This document shows, in pieces, positions 9,237-18,084 of a stretch of 47,385 bases of DNA (the stretch's first letter is position 1; every line of letters begins with the position of its first letter). Under the pieces are notes generated by a model. It saw nothing but the letters and a program-made list of their open reading frames with translations. It searched no databases and was not told the DNA's origin. The translations under genes were made by a program, and so were the position numbers. The stretch spans positions 1 through 47,385 of the forward strand of contig JALOTZ010000043.1 in assembly GCA_025457615.1 (NCBI GenBank), given 5' to 3'. This stretch comes from Verrucomicrobiota bacterium (lineage in GTDB: Bacteria; Verrucomicrobiota; Verrucomicrobiia; Limisphaerales; DSYF01).

Positions 9237-10273
9237 GTTTCCTGCCAGCCGACCCACTCAACTGCGAGATCATTGCGTTGTCGCTCGACTTGCAGCGGCA
9301 GATTCCGGTCATCACCCGTCCGGATGGGTGCGTCGTCGGTGCGCAGCAGGCCATGCCGAAGCCGGAACACGCCAATGAGTTCGGCCCGGACAATCCATTG
9401 CCGTGGGTGCCCGACCGCGTTGGGACTCAGTTCGCACACGAGAACAACGGGGTGCTCGTCGTCGGCTCCAGCTACAACGGCTTCATCGAAGGCTATTCCT
9501 CCCGCAGCATGAAGCTGGAGGATTACCTCGCGATCCGGGACTTGATTCGTGAAGGCAACGAAGACCCGAGGCATCCCGAGGTGACGCAAGCCTGCACCAA
9601 CTTTATCCAGGACTTCGATTCCCAGGTCATGGCCCCGGACAAATCCACCTATTACGGCCCGATTCTCGACCGCCTCCTTGGCGATGCGGGCGTCCCAGCT
9701 TCCCGGGCCTGTCTCACCGACCTGTGCAAGGCGAGCTTCGTGCAACACGGATCAAATACCGGGACGGGCCATCGCGGGGATGAAGGCAACGATGGTGTCA
9801 TCAAGAAGACCTGGTCGGCGTGGGCGCAGTTCCTGACCTGCAAACGTGCCGGGGACGACACGCCGTTGCCCTATGAGTGGATTTGGAGGCGGATGCAACA
9901 GTGCCGCCACATTATCGCCTTAGGAACCATCGCCGAGTATGGCGTGATCAAGATGTTCAAGCGGATGGCTGAATTGCCAGCCATCGGAACACGGAACGGC
10001 GGGAGAATCCATCTCGACCAATCCCTCGACCCGGATGCGCGGTGGAAATACTGCTACGCTGATTCAACACGGAAGCTGTCTCGCTGGCTCGACACCAAGG
10101 ACTGGTGGATTCTGGGCGATGGCGCAACCGGCAAGAAGTGGAATCTGCTGCCGGTCTATCATCCGGCCTCCCGTCCGCCATACGCCGATCCGGGCTACGC
10201 ACGCACACGACCAGTGCTCGGTGAAATGATTGCATCGGGTGCTTGTCGAGTGCAAGGCGACCGGGCAGCATGA
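9233..10273 (+). CDS. Uracil-DNA glycosylase superfamily-like protein
   Basis: This 346-residue protein has features that recall the uracil-DNA glycosylase fold: 'VLVVGSSYNG' near residue 75 at the position of the first substrate-loop motif, 'HIIALGTIAEYG' near 227 as a central strand, and 'PVYHPASR' near 305 at the position of the C-terminal HP(S/A) loop. A Cys-containing segment (ACLTDLCKASF) lies between them. If this is right, the protein would act on damaged or modified bases in DNA. It overlaps the receiver-like gene by four bases and ends 23 nt before the protease gene. The spacing between motifs is longer than in compact UDGs, and the assignment could be only structural analogy. Confidence 0.4.
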   Translation: MSFLPADPLNCEIIALSLDLQRQIPVITRPDGCVVGAQQAMPKPEHANEFGPDNPLPWVPDRVGTQFAHENNGVLVVGSSYNGFIEGYSSRSMKLEDYLAIRDLIREGNEDPRHPEVTQACTNFIQDFDSQVMAPDKSTYYGPILDRLLGDAGVPASRACLTDLCKASFVQHGSNTGTGHRGDEGNDGVIKKTWSAWAQFLTCKRAGDDTPLPYEWIWRRMQQCRHIIALGTIAEYGVIKMFKRMAELPAIGTRNGGRIHLDQSLDPDARWKYCYADSTRKLSRWLDTKDWWILGDGATGKKWNLLPVYHPASRPPYADPGYARTRPVLGEMIASGACRVQGDRAA

Positions 10274-10296
10274 GGTCATCTTCGGAGGAAAAAGCG

Positions 10297-13200
10297 ATGC
10301 GAATTAAATCACGGCGGAAGTTGTATCTAGCAGGCGCGGCGGGAACAGTCGTTGCCTTGTTGATCTGGTTTGGACTTCAATCCCGTGGAAATAGCGGGGC
10401 GGGTGAAACTGCGCCTCCAGTGGAAAAGCTCCGCGCCTTTTCGCTCACCAATGCACCCAAAACGGCTGCGACCGCATCGTGGTCCACCAACTGGCCAGGC
10501 AACACAGCACAGGTGCAAGTCATGCAGCAGGTCGCAGCGCGTGTCCTCGCGAATCAACCCGCGCAACTTCTGCCCAACATGGCGCCAGTAGCAGGCGGTT
10601 TCCGGGATGACAAGCAGGCCGAAGCCATGCGCCAGTTGCAGCAGCGGGTTGGCACCTCCCTGCAAGTCTATCTGCGACCCCAGAACAGCACTCCCATTCA
10701 ACTCAAAGGCAATCCGCTCGCCACCGCGGTTGCCACCGGCGGCGACCAGGCGGCGCGGAACGAAGCAACCGCGAAGTCGTTCCTCCGGGATAATGCTGCC
10801 CTGATGCTGCTGAACGATCCCGACCAAGAATTGCAACTGGCGCATCGGCAACCTGACCCATTGGGTGGTGAGGTCTTGCGGTTCACCCAGCAATATCAAG
10901 GTCTGCCTGTCTGGCCGGCTGAGATTGGCGTGCATCTGGGTGCCTCCGGAGACATCAATCTCGTGGATGGTGCTTACATCGCCACCCCGGAAGCTGTCTC
11001 AATGACTCCCGCGCTTGCGCCGTCTGATGCGGCAGCCAAGGCTCGCGATGCGGTTGAAGCCGGATCATCCGCCCGTGTCGGCACTCCAGAACTCATCGTT
11101 TATGCGCCGATGGATCAGGCTTCGAGACTGGCCTGGAAGGCGGACGTGTCAGTTTCGTTGGACAAGTCGTGGTGGGTCGTGATCGACGCGCAAACCGGTG
11201 AGACGTTGGTTGCAATCAGCCGCGTCACAACGGGCAGCGTCCCCGGTTCCGGGTTGGACCTGTTTGGAGTCAATCGCTCACTCAACGTGTGGCAGTCAGG
11301 CGCAACCTACTACATGATTGATGCCAGCAAACCGATGTTCAATTCGACCACGGGGGAGGGCTACATCGAAGTTGACGATGCTGCGCTGGCACCCATCGAC
11401 AATGTGCAGTCGCTATACTATGTGACCTCAAGCTCCGCGAACTCCTGGAGCAACCCGGATGCAGTCAGCGCCTCCTTCAATCTCAGCCAAACCTACGACT
11501 ACTACTACAGCAGATTCGCGAGGAACTCCTTCGATGGCCAGGGCAGCAACATGACCGCCGTCGTCAGAATCGGAGGCTATCCCAATGCATTCTGGAATAA
11601 TGATTTCAAGATCATGGTGTTTGGCAATGCAGATGACTACGCCGGATCGCTGGATGTCATCGGTCATGAGGTCACACATGGCGTCGTGTTCAGCATCGGC
11701 AGTCAGGGCGTGCTGATGTATCAGGGGCAATCTGGAGCCCTCAACGAGGCATTCGCCGACATCTTTGGCGAAATGATCGAAGCGCGAACCAGGGGCACAA
11801 ACGACTGGCTGCTCGGGTCTGAACTGAACAACGTGATTCGAAGCATGGCCAACCCAGCCGCCTACAGCCAACCCGGAACGATGAGTCAGTTCATCGTCAC
11901 CACTGCCGACCATGGCGGCGTCCACATCAACAGCGGCATTATCAACCGTGCTTACTTTCTCCTCGCGGCCGGACTGACGAAACCCATCGGCAACCAGGAT
12001 GCTGAACAGATCGTTTACCGCTGCCTGACCATGAGCATGAAGCCGTTCTCGCAGTTTATCGATGCCCGCTTGGGTTGCATTGCCGCGGCGGAAGCCCTGT
12101 TTGGCACGAATTCGCAGCAGGCACTGAAGACGGCCGAAGCGTTCGACGCGGTGGAAATGTATGCTGCCCCGGTCAGCGCCCCGCAGCCGAGCAATGTGAA
12201 TGCGGCCGTGGCGGCTCAGGATTCATACATGTTCATCCGCGAGCACTGGTTCTACACGCGGGATGACCTGATCCGGTATGAACAGGCCCGGGGCGACTCC
12301 GGCAGCGGAAGCAGTCTGGTGACAAACGTGAAGCTGTCCCGGCCGTCCATCTCCGGCGACGGGTCGGAAATGTTCTTTGTCGGACCTGACGACAGCCTGC
12401 ACTACCTCACTACGGTTGGCACCAACTTCAACACCTTCTTTGCGGGTTTGGTGCATTCCGTCTCCATCTCGCCCGAAGGCCGTTATGTGGCATTTGTCTT
12501 TAACAACGGCGGGATTCCGACGAATCAGATTGTGGTCCTCGATGTCGCTTCGAACGTGACCTCGACTGTCGATCTGGTCACGCCGGTCACGGACGGCGAT
12601 CCCCTGAACAACATCGTTTACGCGGACGCCCTGAGTTTCTCGCCGGATGGCAAGCTGTTGATTTATGATGCGCTGTCGCGAATTCGCGGTGCGGATGGCC
12701 AGTTCCGCGAAGCGTGGAGCATTTTTGGCATGGATATGGCGACGTTGCAGCAGCGAGTGGTCATTCCCACGGAGGATGACTTCAACATCGGCAATCCGTC
12801 CTTTGCCAAGACATCGAGCCGCTTTGTGGTTTTCGACGCCCAATACACAACGGGCGATTCCGCGATCTTGACCTTGGATCTTTACGCGGGGGCGCTAGGT
12901 GTCGTTGGGACCAGCCAGAACGGGGTGGGTTATCCGGTGTTCAACGGGGATGACAGCCAGGTTCTTTATGCAGACGAAGATCTTCCAACCAGTTCCGACC
13001 GCTCGGTGTATGTCCAACAACTGACCGCTGACAGGTTGAATCCGCTTGGAAGTCGGGTTCTCGGAATCAGCGACGCGAAACTTGCCGTGGTTTATCGGCG
13101 GGGAACCTACCCCAGCATCAACAACGCACCCGGGGTTACCCTCACAAGCCCGAGCGCGAACACCGCTTTTGCTGCGCCCGCCGCGGTGCAATTGCTTGCC

Positions 13201-13614
13201 AACGCCAGCGACACAGACGGCACCATTGCCAAAGTGGAGTTCTACAATGGCGAGAAGTTGCTGTTCACCGATACGGTCGCGCCCTATGGAGTTAACTGGC
13301 TCAATCTTGCGGCAGGCGTTTACACGGTATATGCCCGCGCCTACGACAACCAAGGAGCTTCATCAACAACCCCGCCCTTGCGATTCACCGTCAATCCCCC
13401 GGCACAGACCGGCTTGCTAAACCGTGCGGGCGCACCCGGGTTCGAGTTCACCCTCAAAGTGCCACAACCGGGACTGTATCGCTTGGAGGCCAGCACCAAC
13501 CTCGTGAACTGGGTGTCGCTCGGTTCGTTCTACTGCAACACGAATCTGAGCTTCCTCGATTCATCGGCGACGAACCTGCCGCAAAGATTCTACCGGGCGG
13601 TTTCAACACCATAG
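10297..13614 (+). CDS. Secreted M4 (thermolysin-like) zinc metalloprotease with beta-propeller and Ig-like C-terminus
   Basis: The 1,105-residue protein begins with a basic region and hydrophobic segment (signal anchor, residues 8-27). A FTP-like propeptide covers about 30-290. The protease domain has the zinc motif HEVTH at 457-461, the third ligand in 'GALNEAFADIFGE' (Glu 484, three residues further than in thermolysin), and 'GGVHINSGIINRA' with the catalytic-site His. Residues of about 640-930 resemble WD40/PD40-like repeats ('SPEGRYVAFVF', 'SPDGKLLIYD'), followed by an Ig-like domain near 950-1035 and the 'LEASTNLVNWVSLG' C-terminus typical of verrucomicrobial exported proteins. The ATG at 10297 is chosen because GGAGGAA lies 7-8 nt upstream; earlier in-frame starts lack a site and would extend the signal sequence. 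It probably degrades external protein. Confidence 0.85.
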   Translation: MRIKSRRKLYLAGAAGTVVALLIWFGLQSRGNSGAGETAPPVEKLRAFSLTNAPKTAATASWSTNWPGNTAQVQVMQQVAARVLANQPAQLLPNMAPVAGGFRDDKQAEAMRQLQQRVGTSLQVYLRPQNSTPIQLKGNPLATAVATGGDQAARNEATAKSFLRDNAALMLLNDPDQELQLAHRQPDPLGGEVLRFTQQYQGLPVWPAEIGVHLGASGDINLVDGAYIATPEAVSMTPALAPSDAAAKARDAVEAGSSARVGTPELIVYAPMDQASRLAWKADVSVSLDKSWWVVIDAQTGETLVAISRVTTGSVPGSGLDLFGVNRSLNVWQSGATYYMIDASKPMFNSTTGEGYIEVDDAALAPIDNVQSLYYVTSSSANSWSNPDAVSASFNLSQTYDYYYSRFARNSFDGQGSNMTAVVRIGGYPNAFWNNDFKIMVFGNADDYAGSLDVIGHEVTHGVVFSIGSQGVLMYQGQSGALNEAFADIFGEMIEARTRGTNDWLLGSELNNVIRSMANPAAYSQPGTMSQFIVTTADHGGVHINSGIINRAYFLLAAGLTKPIGNQDAEQIVYRCLTMSMKPFSQFIDARLGCIAAAEALFGTNSQQALKTAEAFDAVEMYAAPVSAPQPSNVNAAVAAQDSYMFIREHWFYTRDDLIRYEQARGDSGSGSSLVTNVKLSRPSISGDGSEMFFVGPDDSLHYLTTVGTNFNTFFAGLVHSVSISPEGRYVAFVFNNGGIPTNQIVVLDVASNVTSTVDLVTPVTDGDPLNNIVYADALSFSPDGKLLIYDALSRIRGADGQFREAWSIFGMDMATLQQRVVIPTEDDFNIGNPSFAKTSSRFVVFDAQYTTGDSAILTLDLYAGALGVVGTSQNGVGYPVFNGDDSQVLYADEDLPTSSDRSVYVQQLTADRLNPLGSRVLGISDAKLAVVYRRGTYPSINNAPGVTLTSPSANTAFAAPAAVQLLANASDTDGTIAKVEFYNGEKLLFTDTVAPYGVNWLNLAAGVYTVYARAYDNQGASSTTPPLRFTVNPPAQTGLLNRAGAPGFEFTLKVPQPGLYRLEASTNLVNWVSLGSFYCNTNLSFLDSSATNLPQRFYRAVSTP

Positions 13615-14007
13615 ACTGGGATTCCAACGCTTACCCCATCCGAAAATTGGGAGGGATTTGGGCGTTGTAGCGTCGGCCGCAAGGTGGCTGAGGTAGCCAA
13701 GCCCCAGCACCCACAGAACCATCTTGCCCAAAACGCCAAGTCGCTGGGTATGGCGGCCTGAAATCCCGTAGGCTACCAGGGCGGCTGCCGTAAGGCTGTG
13801 GAAGAACCCGCGATGATTGGGTGAAAAGGCGGGCTCAAGCAGGTCGGGAAGTGATGCGGCAGCACCGCCTGCCAGGGAGCAAAGGGCCAGGCTTCCAAAG
13901 CTGAACTCAGCGTTGGGATTTGCCCAGCACTCGCTCCATTGGCAGACGGCGTTCACGGTGGCACCAGCAGCCATTCCGATGACGAAGTGTGGACCGAATC
14001 GTGGCAT
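13603..14007 (-). CDS. YdjM-type membrane-bound metal-dependent hydrolase
   Basis: This 134-residue membrane protein has the hallmarks of the YdjM/DUF457 family of inner-membrane putative metal hydrolases: 'HFVIGMAAGA' near the start, 'PDLLEP', 'HRGFFHSLTAAAL' and 'GYLSHLAADATTPKSL', whose His and Asp residues would bind metal. It is shorter than the usual family length and has about four hydrophobic stretches. The gene converges on the protease gene and overlaps its last 12 nt. In other bacteria this family includes a LexA-regulated member, but I see no SOS box here. The biological substrate is unknown. Confidence 0.7.
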   Translation of the reverse strand: MPRFGPHFVIGMAAGATVNAVCQWSECWANPNAEFSFGSLALCSLAGGAAASLPDLLEPAFSPNHRGFFHSLTAAALVAYGISGRHTQRLGVLGKMVLWVLGLGYLSHLAADATTPKSLPIFGWGKRWNPSLWC

Positions 14008-14010
14008 AGC

Positions 14011-14193
14011 TCAGGAGTAGATTCCCAGGTGCCGCTTCACGTCACGGACCATGGGGCCAACAGCTTGAACCGCCTGTTTAAGACGATCAGGCGTCACCCC
14101 CAGACGGGCGCTCCAATACTGCACTTCGTGATCTTGATGAATGTTGATCCGACTGTCGTCGGCCTTGCCAGTTTTTGTCAGGTCGTCGGGCAT
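14011..14193 (-). CDS. DUF3606 domain protein
   Basis: The 60-residue product matches the small DUF3606 family in full: 'DDLTKTGKADDSRINIHQDHEV' type N-terminus, a central 'YWSARLGV' and a helical C-terminal half with 'LKQAVQAVGP'. Members are short stand-alone proteins of unknown function with a helix-turn-helix-like second half. The start at 14193 is chosen because the family begins at MPDD; the open frame extends upstream but that part has no family resemblance. The gene ends just before the YdjM-like gene and may be transcribed with it. Confidence 0.75.
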   Translation of the reverse strand: MPDDLTKTGKADDSRINIHQDHEVQYWSARLGVTPDRLKQAVQAVGPMVRDVKRHLGIYS

Positions 14194-14405
14194 GTTAATG
14201 ATTTGGTTGTCTGTTGTTCGACCGCTCCGCCTCCTCACGAAGGCACCAAGAACGGCACTGTATGTTTGCCACGCTGGATCAAGCCACAATCGGATGGGCA
14301 AAATAAGGTCAATCTTGATTGATCTTCCTTGTCCAACTTTTCCAGTCCCCTTCCGGCCAACTTCCCGGTATTGTCGCCCCCGTGAAATCGGATCTGGGGC
14401 GAGAC

Positions 14406-15344
14406 ATGGCATTGCTGCGTCGCCTGGCCTTTCGACGTATTGAAAGGGTGGGCGATGTGCTCAAGGAGATGCATGCGGTTCGTGCCAATCACCCCAAACA
14501 CCCCGGGCTTCAGGCGCTTGAAATCACCCGCCACTGGTTGCTGATGCCCTTCACCCTTTGGCCGGTGGATTTTGTCGGCTTGGGCAGGCACCTCGCATCA
14601 GAAATCCGCAGCGGCAAGGATCTCCGCCCGGAGGTTCTGTTTCTCCTGGAACAGGTTTCCGAACTCCCCAAGCCCAAGGTGCAACGTGCGATTGCGGCCC
14701 ACGAACTCCAGGTTGAGAAAGGACGCTACGAGCGTGTCATCACGCGTGAAGCGCAGTTGAAGTATCGCGAAAAAGTGAAGCAGACCCGCGACAACCCGGC
14801 TTTTCGCAAGGAGTGGCAGCGGCTAAAGTCACTGTTCAACCTTCGCACAGCCAAAGGCGAGAAACGGGTGATCCGCCGCAGAATGGTTCAGGAGCGCAAT
14901 TTCCGGAATGATTGGGAGTTTCGGGATGACGACGACCGGTTGTTGTTCAAAGCCGCCTTTGACGCCTTCTGTCACCGTTGGAACTTGTATGGAATGGAGG
15001 GCGACAAGCCGCTCGTCCTCAAACTGTCGGTCAACCTCACGGCGCACGGCACAATGATTGTCGTGCCAGCGTATTGGAGCCTCAACACGACCAAAGACCT
15101 TGATTGGAGCGAGATCATGAAACTTCACCGCCCACGAGTTGCGATGCGACAGGGACCGGTGTTGAGTCAGGCGCGGATGGATCGCGGGAACATGGCGAAG
15201 AAGACCAGGCGGCTGTGGGAGAAGTTGAAACGGAAGGGAATCAAGGGCGATGAATTGTATCAGGAGATCAAGAAGGGGCTGGGCGTATTGCCCAGCTTCA
15301 CCGACCGGGAAATCAGACGGCTGAGAAAGGAAGCGCCTGCTTAG
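14406..15344 (+). CDS. Hypothetical protein
   Basis: I do not recognise this protein of about 312 residues. It is rich in Lys and Arg, has no membrane segment, and is largely helical in its middle ('REAQLKYREKVKQTRDNPAF') with a more globular C-terminal half containing 'VNLTAHGTMIVVPAYWS'. The final 70 residues are strongly basic (KKTRRLWEKLKRKG), which would suit nucleic acid binding. The ATG at 14406 is my choice; a TTG at 14319 and a GTG at 14382 are in frame but none has a clear ribosome binding site. It is transcribed away from the DUF3606 gene, so a divergent promoter region of about 210 nt lies between them; I see no obvious operator in it. Confidence 0.6.
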   Translation: MALLRRLAFRRIERVGDVLKEMHAVRANHPKHPGLQALEITRHWLLMPFTLWPVDFVGLGRHLASEIRSGKDLRPEVLFLLEQVSELPKPKVQRAIAAHELQVEKGRYERVITREAQLKYREKVKQTRDNPAFRKEWQRLKSLFNLRTAKGEKRVIRRRMVQERNFRNDWEFRDDDDRLLFKAAFDAFCHRWNLYGMEGDKPLVLKLSVNLTAHGTMIVVPAYWSLNTTKDLDWSEIMKLHRPRVAMRQGPVLSQARMDRGNMAKKTRRLWEKLKRKGIKGDELYQEIKKGLGVLPSFTDREIRRLRKEAPA

Positions 15345-15389
15345 TTCAATGAAACAGCCTGAACAACTTGTGGCATTGCATTTAACGCT

Positions 15390-15914
15390 ATGACGAAGAT
15401 CACCCTCCAGACATCGAAATTAACACCGGCAAAGGCCGAGTTTATCGTCGCTCAGTGCGAGAAATCGCTACAGCGGACATTAGAAGATCGAGATGCAATT
15501 CAACGGAAGGGAACTTTTGTCTTGGGTGTCCTTTCCGCCATTATTGCATTTGGGGTTAACTCCATCATCGAGAATATAGGGCAGTGGCCGCGCTCGTTGG
15601 TGGCGTATCTGGTGGTCGAAGTTGTGATTCTCGTATCGCTGAGTATTCCAATAATTTGGACTTATCTTCCCAGCCTTTATGCAGGGCATGGATATGACCC
15701 CAAGAAGATCATCAAAGGGGAGTTCATCAATCAAGATCTGGAGCGGATGCAAATAGGGTATGCCCATGAACTCCAGTTTCGCATCAACTACAACCGCAAC
15801 TGGAACAAGAAGACTGCCATTCGCCTAAAACGAATCGCATCAGCCGCCATGCTATCCCCGATTCTGACCCTAGTCGTCCTCCTTGTTTTCCGGTGCGTTT
15901 TTCTCGTTGCCTAG
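15390..15914 (+). CDS. Three-TM membrane protein of unknown function
   Basis: The 174-residue product has hydrophobic segments near residues 43-60, 70-93 and 152-173. The first 40 residues are a charged helix and the 55-residue loop between the second and third segments is basic and aromatic (FRINYNRNWNKKTAIR). The arrangement of a cytoplasmic helix followed by two close membrane helices and a polar helical region recalls small membrane proteins such as SLATT or Pycsar-type effectors, but I see no diagnostic motif and do not claim membership. It starts 45 nt after the previous gene and may be co-transcribed. A possible tiny acidic ORF overlaps its 3' end on the other strand. Confidence 0.55.
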   Translation: MTKITLQTSKLTPAKAEFIVAQCEKSLQRTLEDRDAIQRKGTFVLGVLSAIIAFGVNSIIENIGQWPRSLVAYLVVEVVILVSLSIPIIWTYLPSLYAGHGYDPKKIIKGEFINQDLERMQIGYAHELQFRINYNRNWNKKTAIRLKRIASAAMLSPILTLVVLLVFRCVFLVA

Positions 15915-16010
15915 CGCGAGTTGCCAATCGGTCTCGGGAAGAATGATCTCCGTTTGTTCTTCGGGTGGAGGTGACTGCTGCTGTTCAGATTTATCGTCGT
16001 CTTCCGGCAT
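15870..16010 (-). CDS. Possible small acidic ORF (46 aa)
   Basis: A 46-codon minus-strand ORF starts at 16010 with MPEDDDKSEQQQ and is rich in Glu, Asp, Gln and Pro throughout, ending NKEDD. Composition looks protein-like and disordered. It has no clear ribosome binding site and its 3' third overlaps the end of the convergent membrane-protein gene. It could be a real small protein or chance; I list it because it fills an otherwise unexplained gap. Confidence 0.22.
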   Translation of the reverse strand: MPEDDDKSEQQQSPPPEEQTEIILPETDWQLALGNEKNAPENKEDD

Positions 16011-16164
16011 AAGCATTCAGGTGTAATTGCTGCCATTCGGCAATCAGATACTGTCACCTCAGGTGTGGTGACGGTCCCACATCGATGGAAGCCGCGTTGG
16101 CCACTTCATTCAAGTATTATCCTTAATCCATTGAGTGCAAAACCAGCCGACACTTGATAGCTAC

Positions 16165-16190
16165 AAGAAAGCCCGTCCATCGGACAGGCT
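16165..16190 (-). terminator. Intrinsic terminator of the minus-strand operon
   Basis: On the minus strand, 12 nt after the AAA+ gene stop, AGCCTGTCC and GGACGGGCT form a 9-bp stem (one G-U pair) with a 3-nt loop, followed directly by TTTCTT. This is a standard Rho-independent terminator and marks the 3' end of the operon that begins near 27.6 kb. Confidence 0.8.
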
Positions 16191-16201
16191 TCCCATGATG
16201 C

Positions 16202-17785
16202 TCACGCCGCCAGTTTCCGAAGCCTTCGCTCCGTCGCTGCCGGTGAGGTGGCGAACCGGGCACGACCAGTGGCCCAGGTCCGTAGTGCATTGATTTGCTC
16301 CGCCATCGTCTTCGACAGCGGCACGAAGTCAGTCAACGCCCGGGCAATGTCGAGGTCCGTGGGTTCGGCATCCCGGTCGAAGGCGTCATACAGCGATTCG
16401 ACGAACACCGCTTCAATCTCGCTGCCGGTCAGACCATCGCTGGCCCGGGCGAGTTGCACCGGATCGAAGTCGGACGGGTTGCGACCGTGCTTGCGGATTT
16501 GGATGTTCCAGATGGCTTGACGTTCTGCCGCGTTGGGCAGGTCCACGAAGAACATCGAGTCCCAGCGCCCGGCCCGGAGCAACTCCGGCGGCAACTGCGA
16601 CACGTCATTGGCCGTGGCCACCACGAACACCGCGGCCGTCTTCTCCTGCATCCAGGACAGCAACGACCCCAGCACCCGCGCTGACGTGCCGCCATCCGTG
16701 GAACTTGATGACTTGCTCCCGGCCAGCCCCTTCTCCAGTTCATCCAGCCACAGACAACATGGCGCGATCGCCTCCGCCGTCTGAATGACCGATCGCAGAT
16801 TCGCTTCCGACTGACCGACGAGCCCCCCATACAACCGGCCGGCGTCCAGCTTCAGCAGCGGCACGCCGAAGACCTTGGCGGTCACTTTCGCGGACAACGA
16901 TTTGCCGGTGCCGGCGATGCCGATGATGAGCAGGCCCTTGGCCGGCGGCAGACCGTAATCTACCGCCCGCTGGGTGAACGCATTGCGGCGTTTCAACAGC
17001 CAGTCCTTCATCACGTCGAGGCCGCCGATGGAGTCCAGCGACTCGCGGGCTTCGATGATCTCCAGCAGGCCAGATTTCTTCACCGCCTGCGCTTTCTCCC
17101 GGGCGACCACCGATGGCTCAATGGTCCGCGTCTGAACGAATGACAACGCGAAGGCGTTCTCCGCCTCGATGGTGGTGAGCCCGGAGGCTGCATCCACCGC
17201 TTTCTCCTGCTGCTCGACCGCCAGGTCTTTGATACCGGCGGATTCCATGATGCCGCCGAGCACGCCGCGCAACGCCTCCTTGCCGGGCAACGCGAACTCG
17301 ACGACGGTGATTTCCCGTTCCAGTTCCGGCGGAAGCACCAGCCGGCAACCGACGATGATGAGCGTCTTCTGCTTGGTCTTCCCTTCGAGCAACACGTCCT
17401 TGAGCTTCCGGACGATGATGGGATTCGGGTCTTGCAGGAACAGGTGATAATCCTTGAGCAGGAAAATCGTCCGCTCCGGTTGCTCGCCGATGAGTTGCAG
17501 GACTTCCAGCGGATCGTTGGCGTTGTGGACCTGGTTGGTCTTCGTGTTGACCAAGCCATCCACGACCGACCAGTAACACAACTGGTATTGTTCGTCGGCT
17601 TTCCGGTCCCGGTTGAGGTGCTCGGTGACGGACTTCAGTTCTGCCTCGACGCGCTGTTCCTCGGGCGAGACGAGGTATAGGCCGGGATAGCCTGCCTGAA
17701 TGTAATGGATGATTCGGGCGCCCAGGTCAGACAGCAAACTTGCGTTGTCCAAGGCGGGGCGCGGTTTTGATTTGGTGGTGGGCAT
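16202..17785 (-). CDS. Ycf46-like AAA+ ATPase
   Basis: The 527-residue protein is an AAA+ ATPase of the Ycf46 type. The N-terminal half (residues 25-240) carries 'IIHYIQAGYPGLYLVSPEE' and 'TIFLLKDYH', as in the degenerate NTPase-like first half of that family. The catalytic half has Walker A 'GIAGTGKS' near 288-295, Walker B 'LWLDELEKG' near 342, sensor 1 'VATAND' near 391 and 'LLRAGRWD' with the arginine finger near 405. Ycf46 and Ycf35 (DUF1257) are both conserved in cyanobacteria, and a DUF1257 gene is encoded in this same operon, which supports the call. MPTTK at 17785 is chosen as start because an upstream extension would sit almost wholly inside the SWIM gene. It is the last gene before the terminator. 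Confidence 0.8.
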   Translation of the reverse strand: MPTTKSKPRPALDNASLLSDLGARIIHYIQAGYPGLYLVSPEEQRVEAELKSVTEHLNRDRKADEQYQLCYWSVVDGLVNTKTNQVHNANDPLEVLQLIGEQPERTIFLLKDYHLFLQDPNPIIVRKLKDVLLEGKTKQKTLIIVGCRLVLPPELEREITVVEFALPGKEALRGVLGGIMESAGIKDLAVEQQEKAVDAASGLTTIEAENAFALSFVQTRTIEPSVVAREKAQAVKKSGLLEIIEARESLDSIGGLDVMKDWLLKRRNAFTQRAVDYGLPPAKGLLIIGIAGTGKSLSAKVTAKVFGVPLLKLDAGRLYGGLVGQSEANLRSVIQTAEAIAPCCLWLDELEKGLAGSKSSSSTDGGTSARVLGSLLSWMQEKTAAVFVVATANDVSQLPPELLRAGRWDSMFFVDLPNAAERQAIWNIQIRKHGRNPSDFDPVQLARASDGLTGSEIEAVFVESLYDAFDRDAEPTDLDIARALTDFVPLSKTMAEQINALRTWATGRARFATSPAATERRLRKLAA

Positions 17786-18032
17786 GGTGGTTGATGATGG
17801 GTTGAGGTTTGTGTTCGTTGTAGTCGTGCGTGGCCGTGCAGTAGCGATCCGCGATCCCGAGATCCACCCAGCGGGTGTGTTTGCAGGAGCGGCTGCCATC
17901 GGCGGCCACTCGACGGGTCCATCCCCGGCATTCGCACGAGGTGGTCCCGTCGGTGTATTGGAGCGTTTGGTAACTGGTGCTCGGGTCGGAATCCGACCGA
18001 AACGTCCAGACCTTGTGAATGGGTTTCTTCAT
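17727..18032 (-). CDS. SWIM zinc-finger small protein
   Basis: The 101-residue product contains a SWIM-type zinc motif: Cys-Glu-Cys at about residues 33-35, then Cys-Lys-His at about 50-52, preceded by 'YTDGTTS' and followed by 'TRWVDLGI'. SWIM fingers bind DNA or protein partners. The gene is not long enough for an added enzyme domain. Its last 59 nt overlap the start of the AAA+ ATPase gene in another frame, so the two are likely translated together. The tail after residue 70 is His-rich (HHAHH). It probably works with the ATPase, but that is inferred from the overlap. Confidence 0.65.
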   Translation of the reverse strand: MKKPIHKVWTFRSDSDPSTSYQTLQYTDGTTSCECRGWTRRVAADGSRSCKHTRWVDLGIADRYCTATHDYNEHKPQPIINHHAHHQIKTAPRLGQRKFAV

Positions 18033-18084
18033 CGGGTGATGGTTTTGGTTTTCATGTCATGGGCAGCTTCCGCATGCTTTGGGC

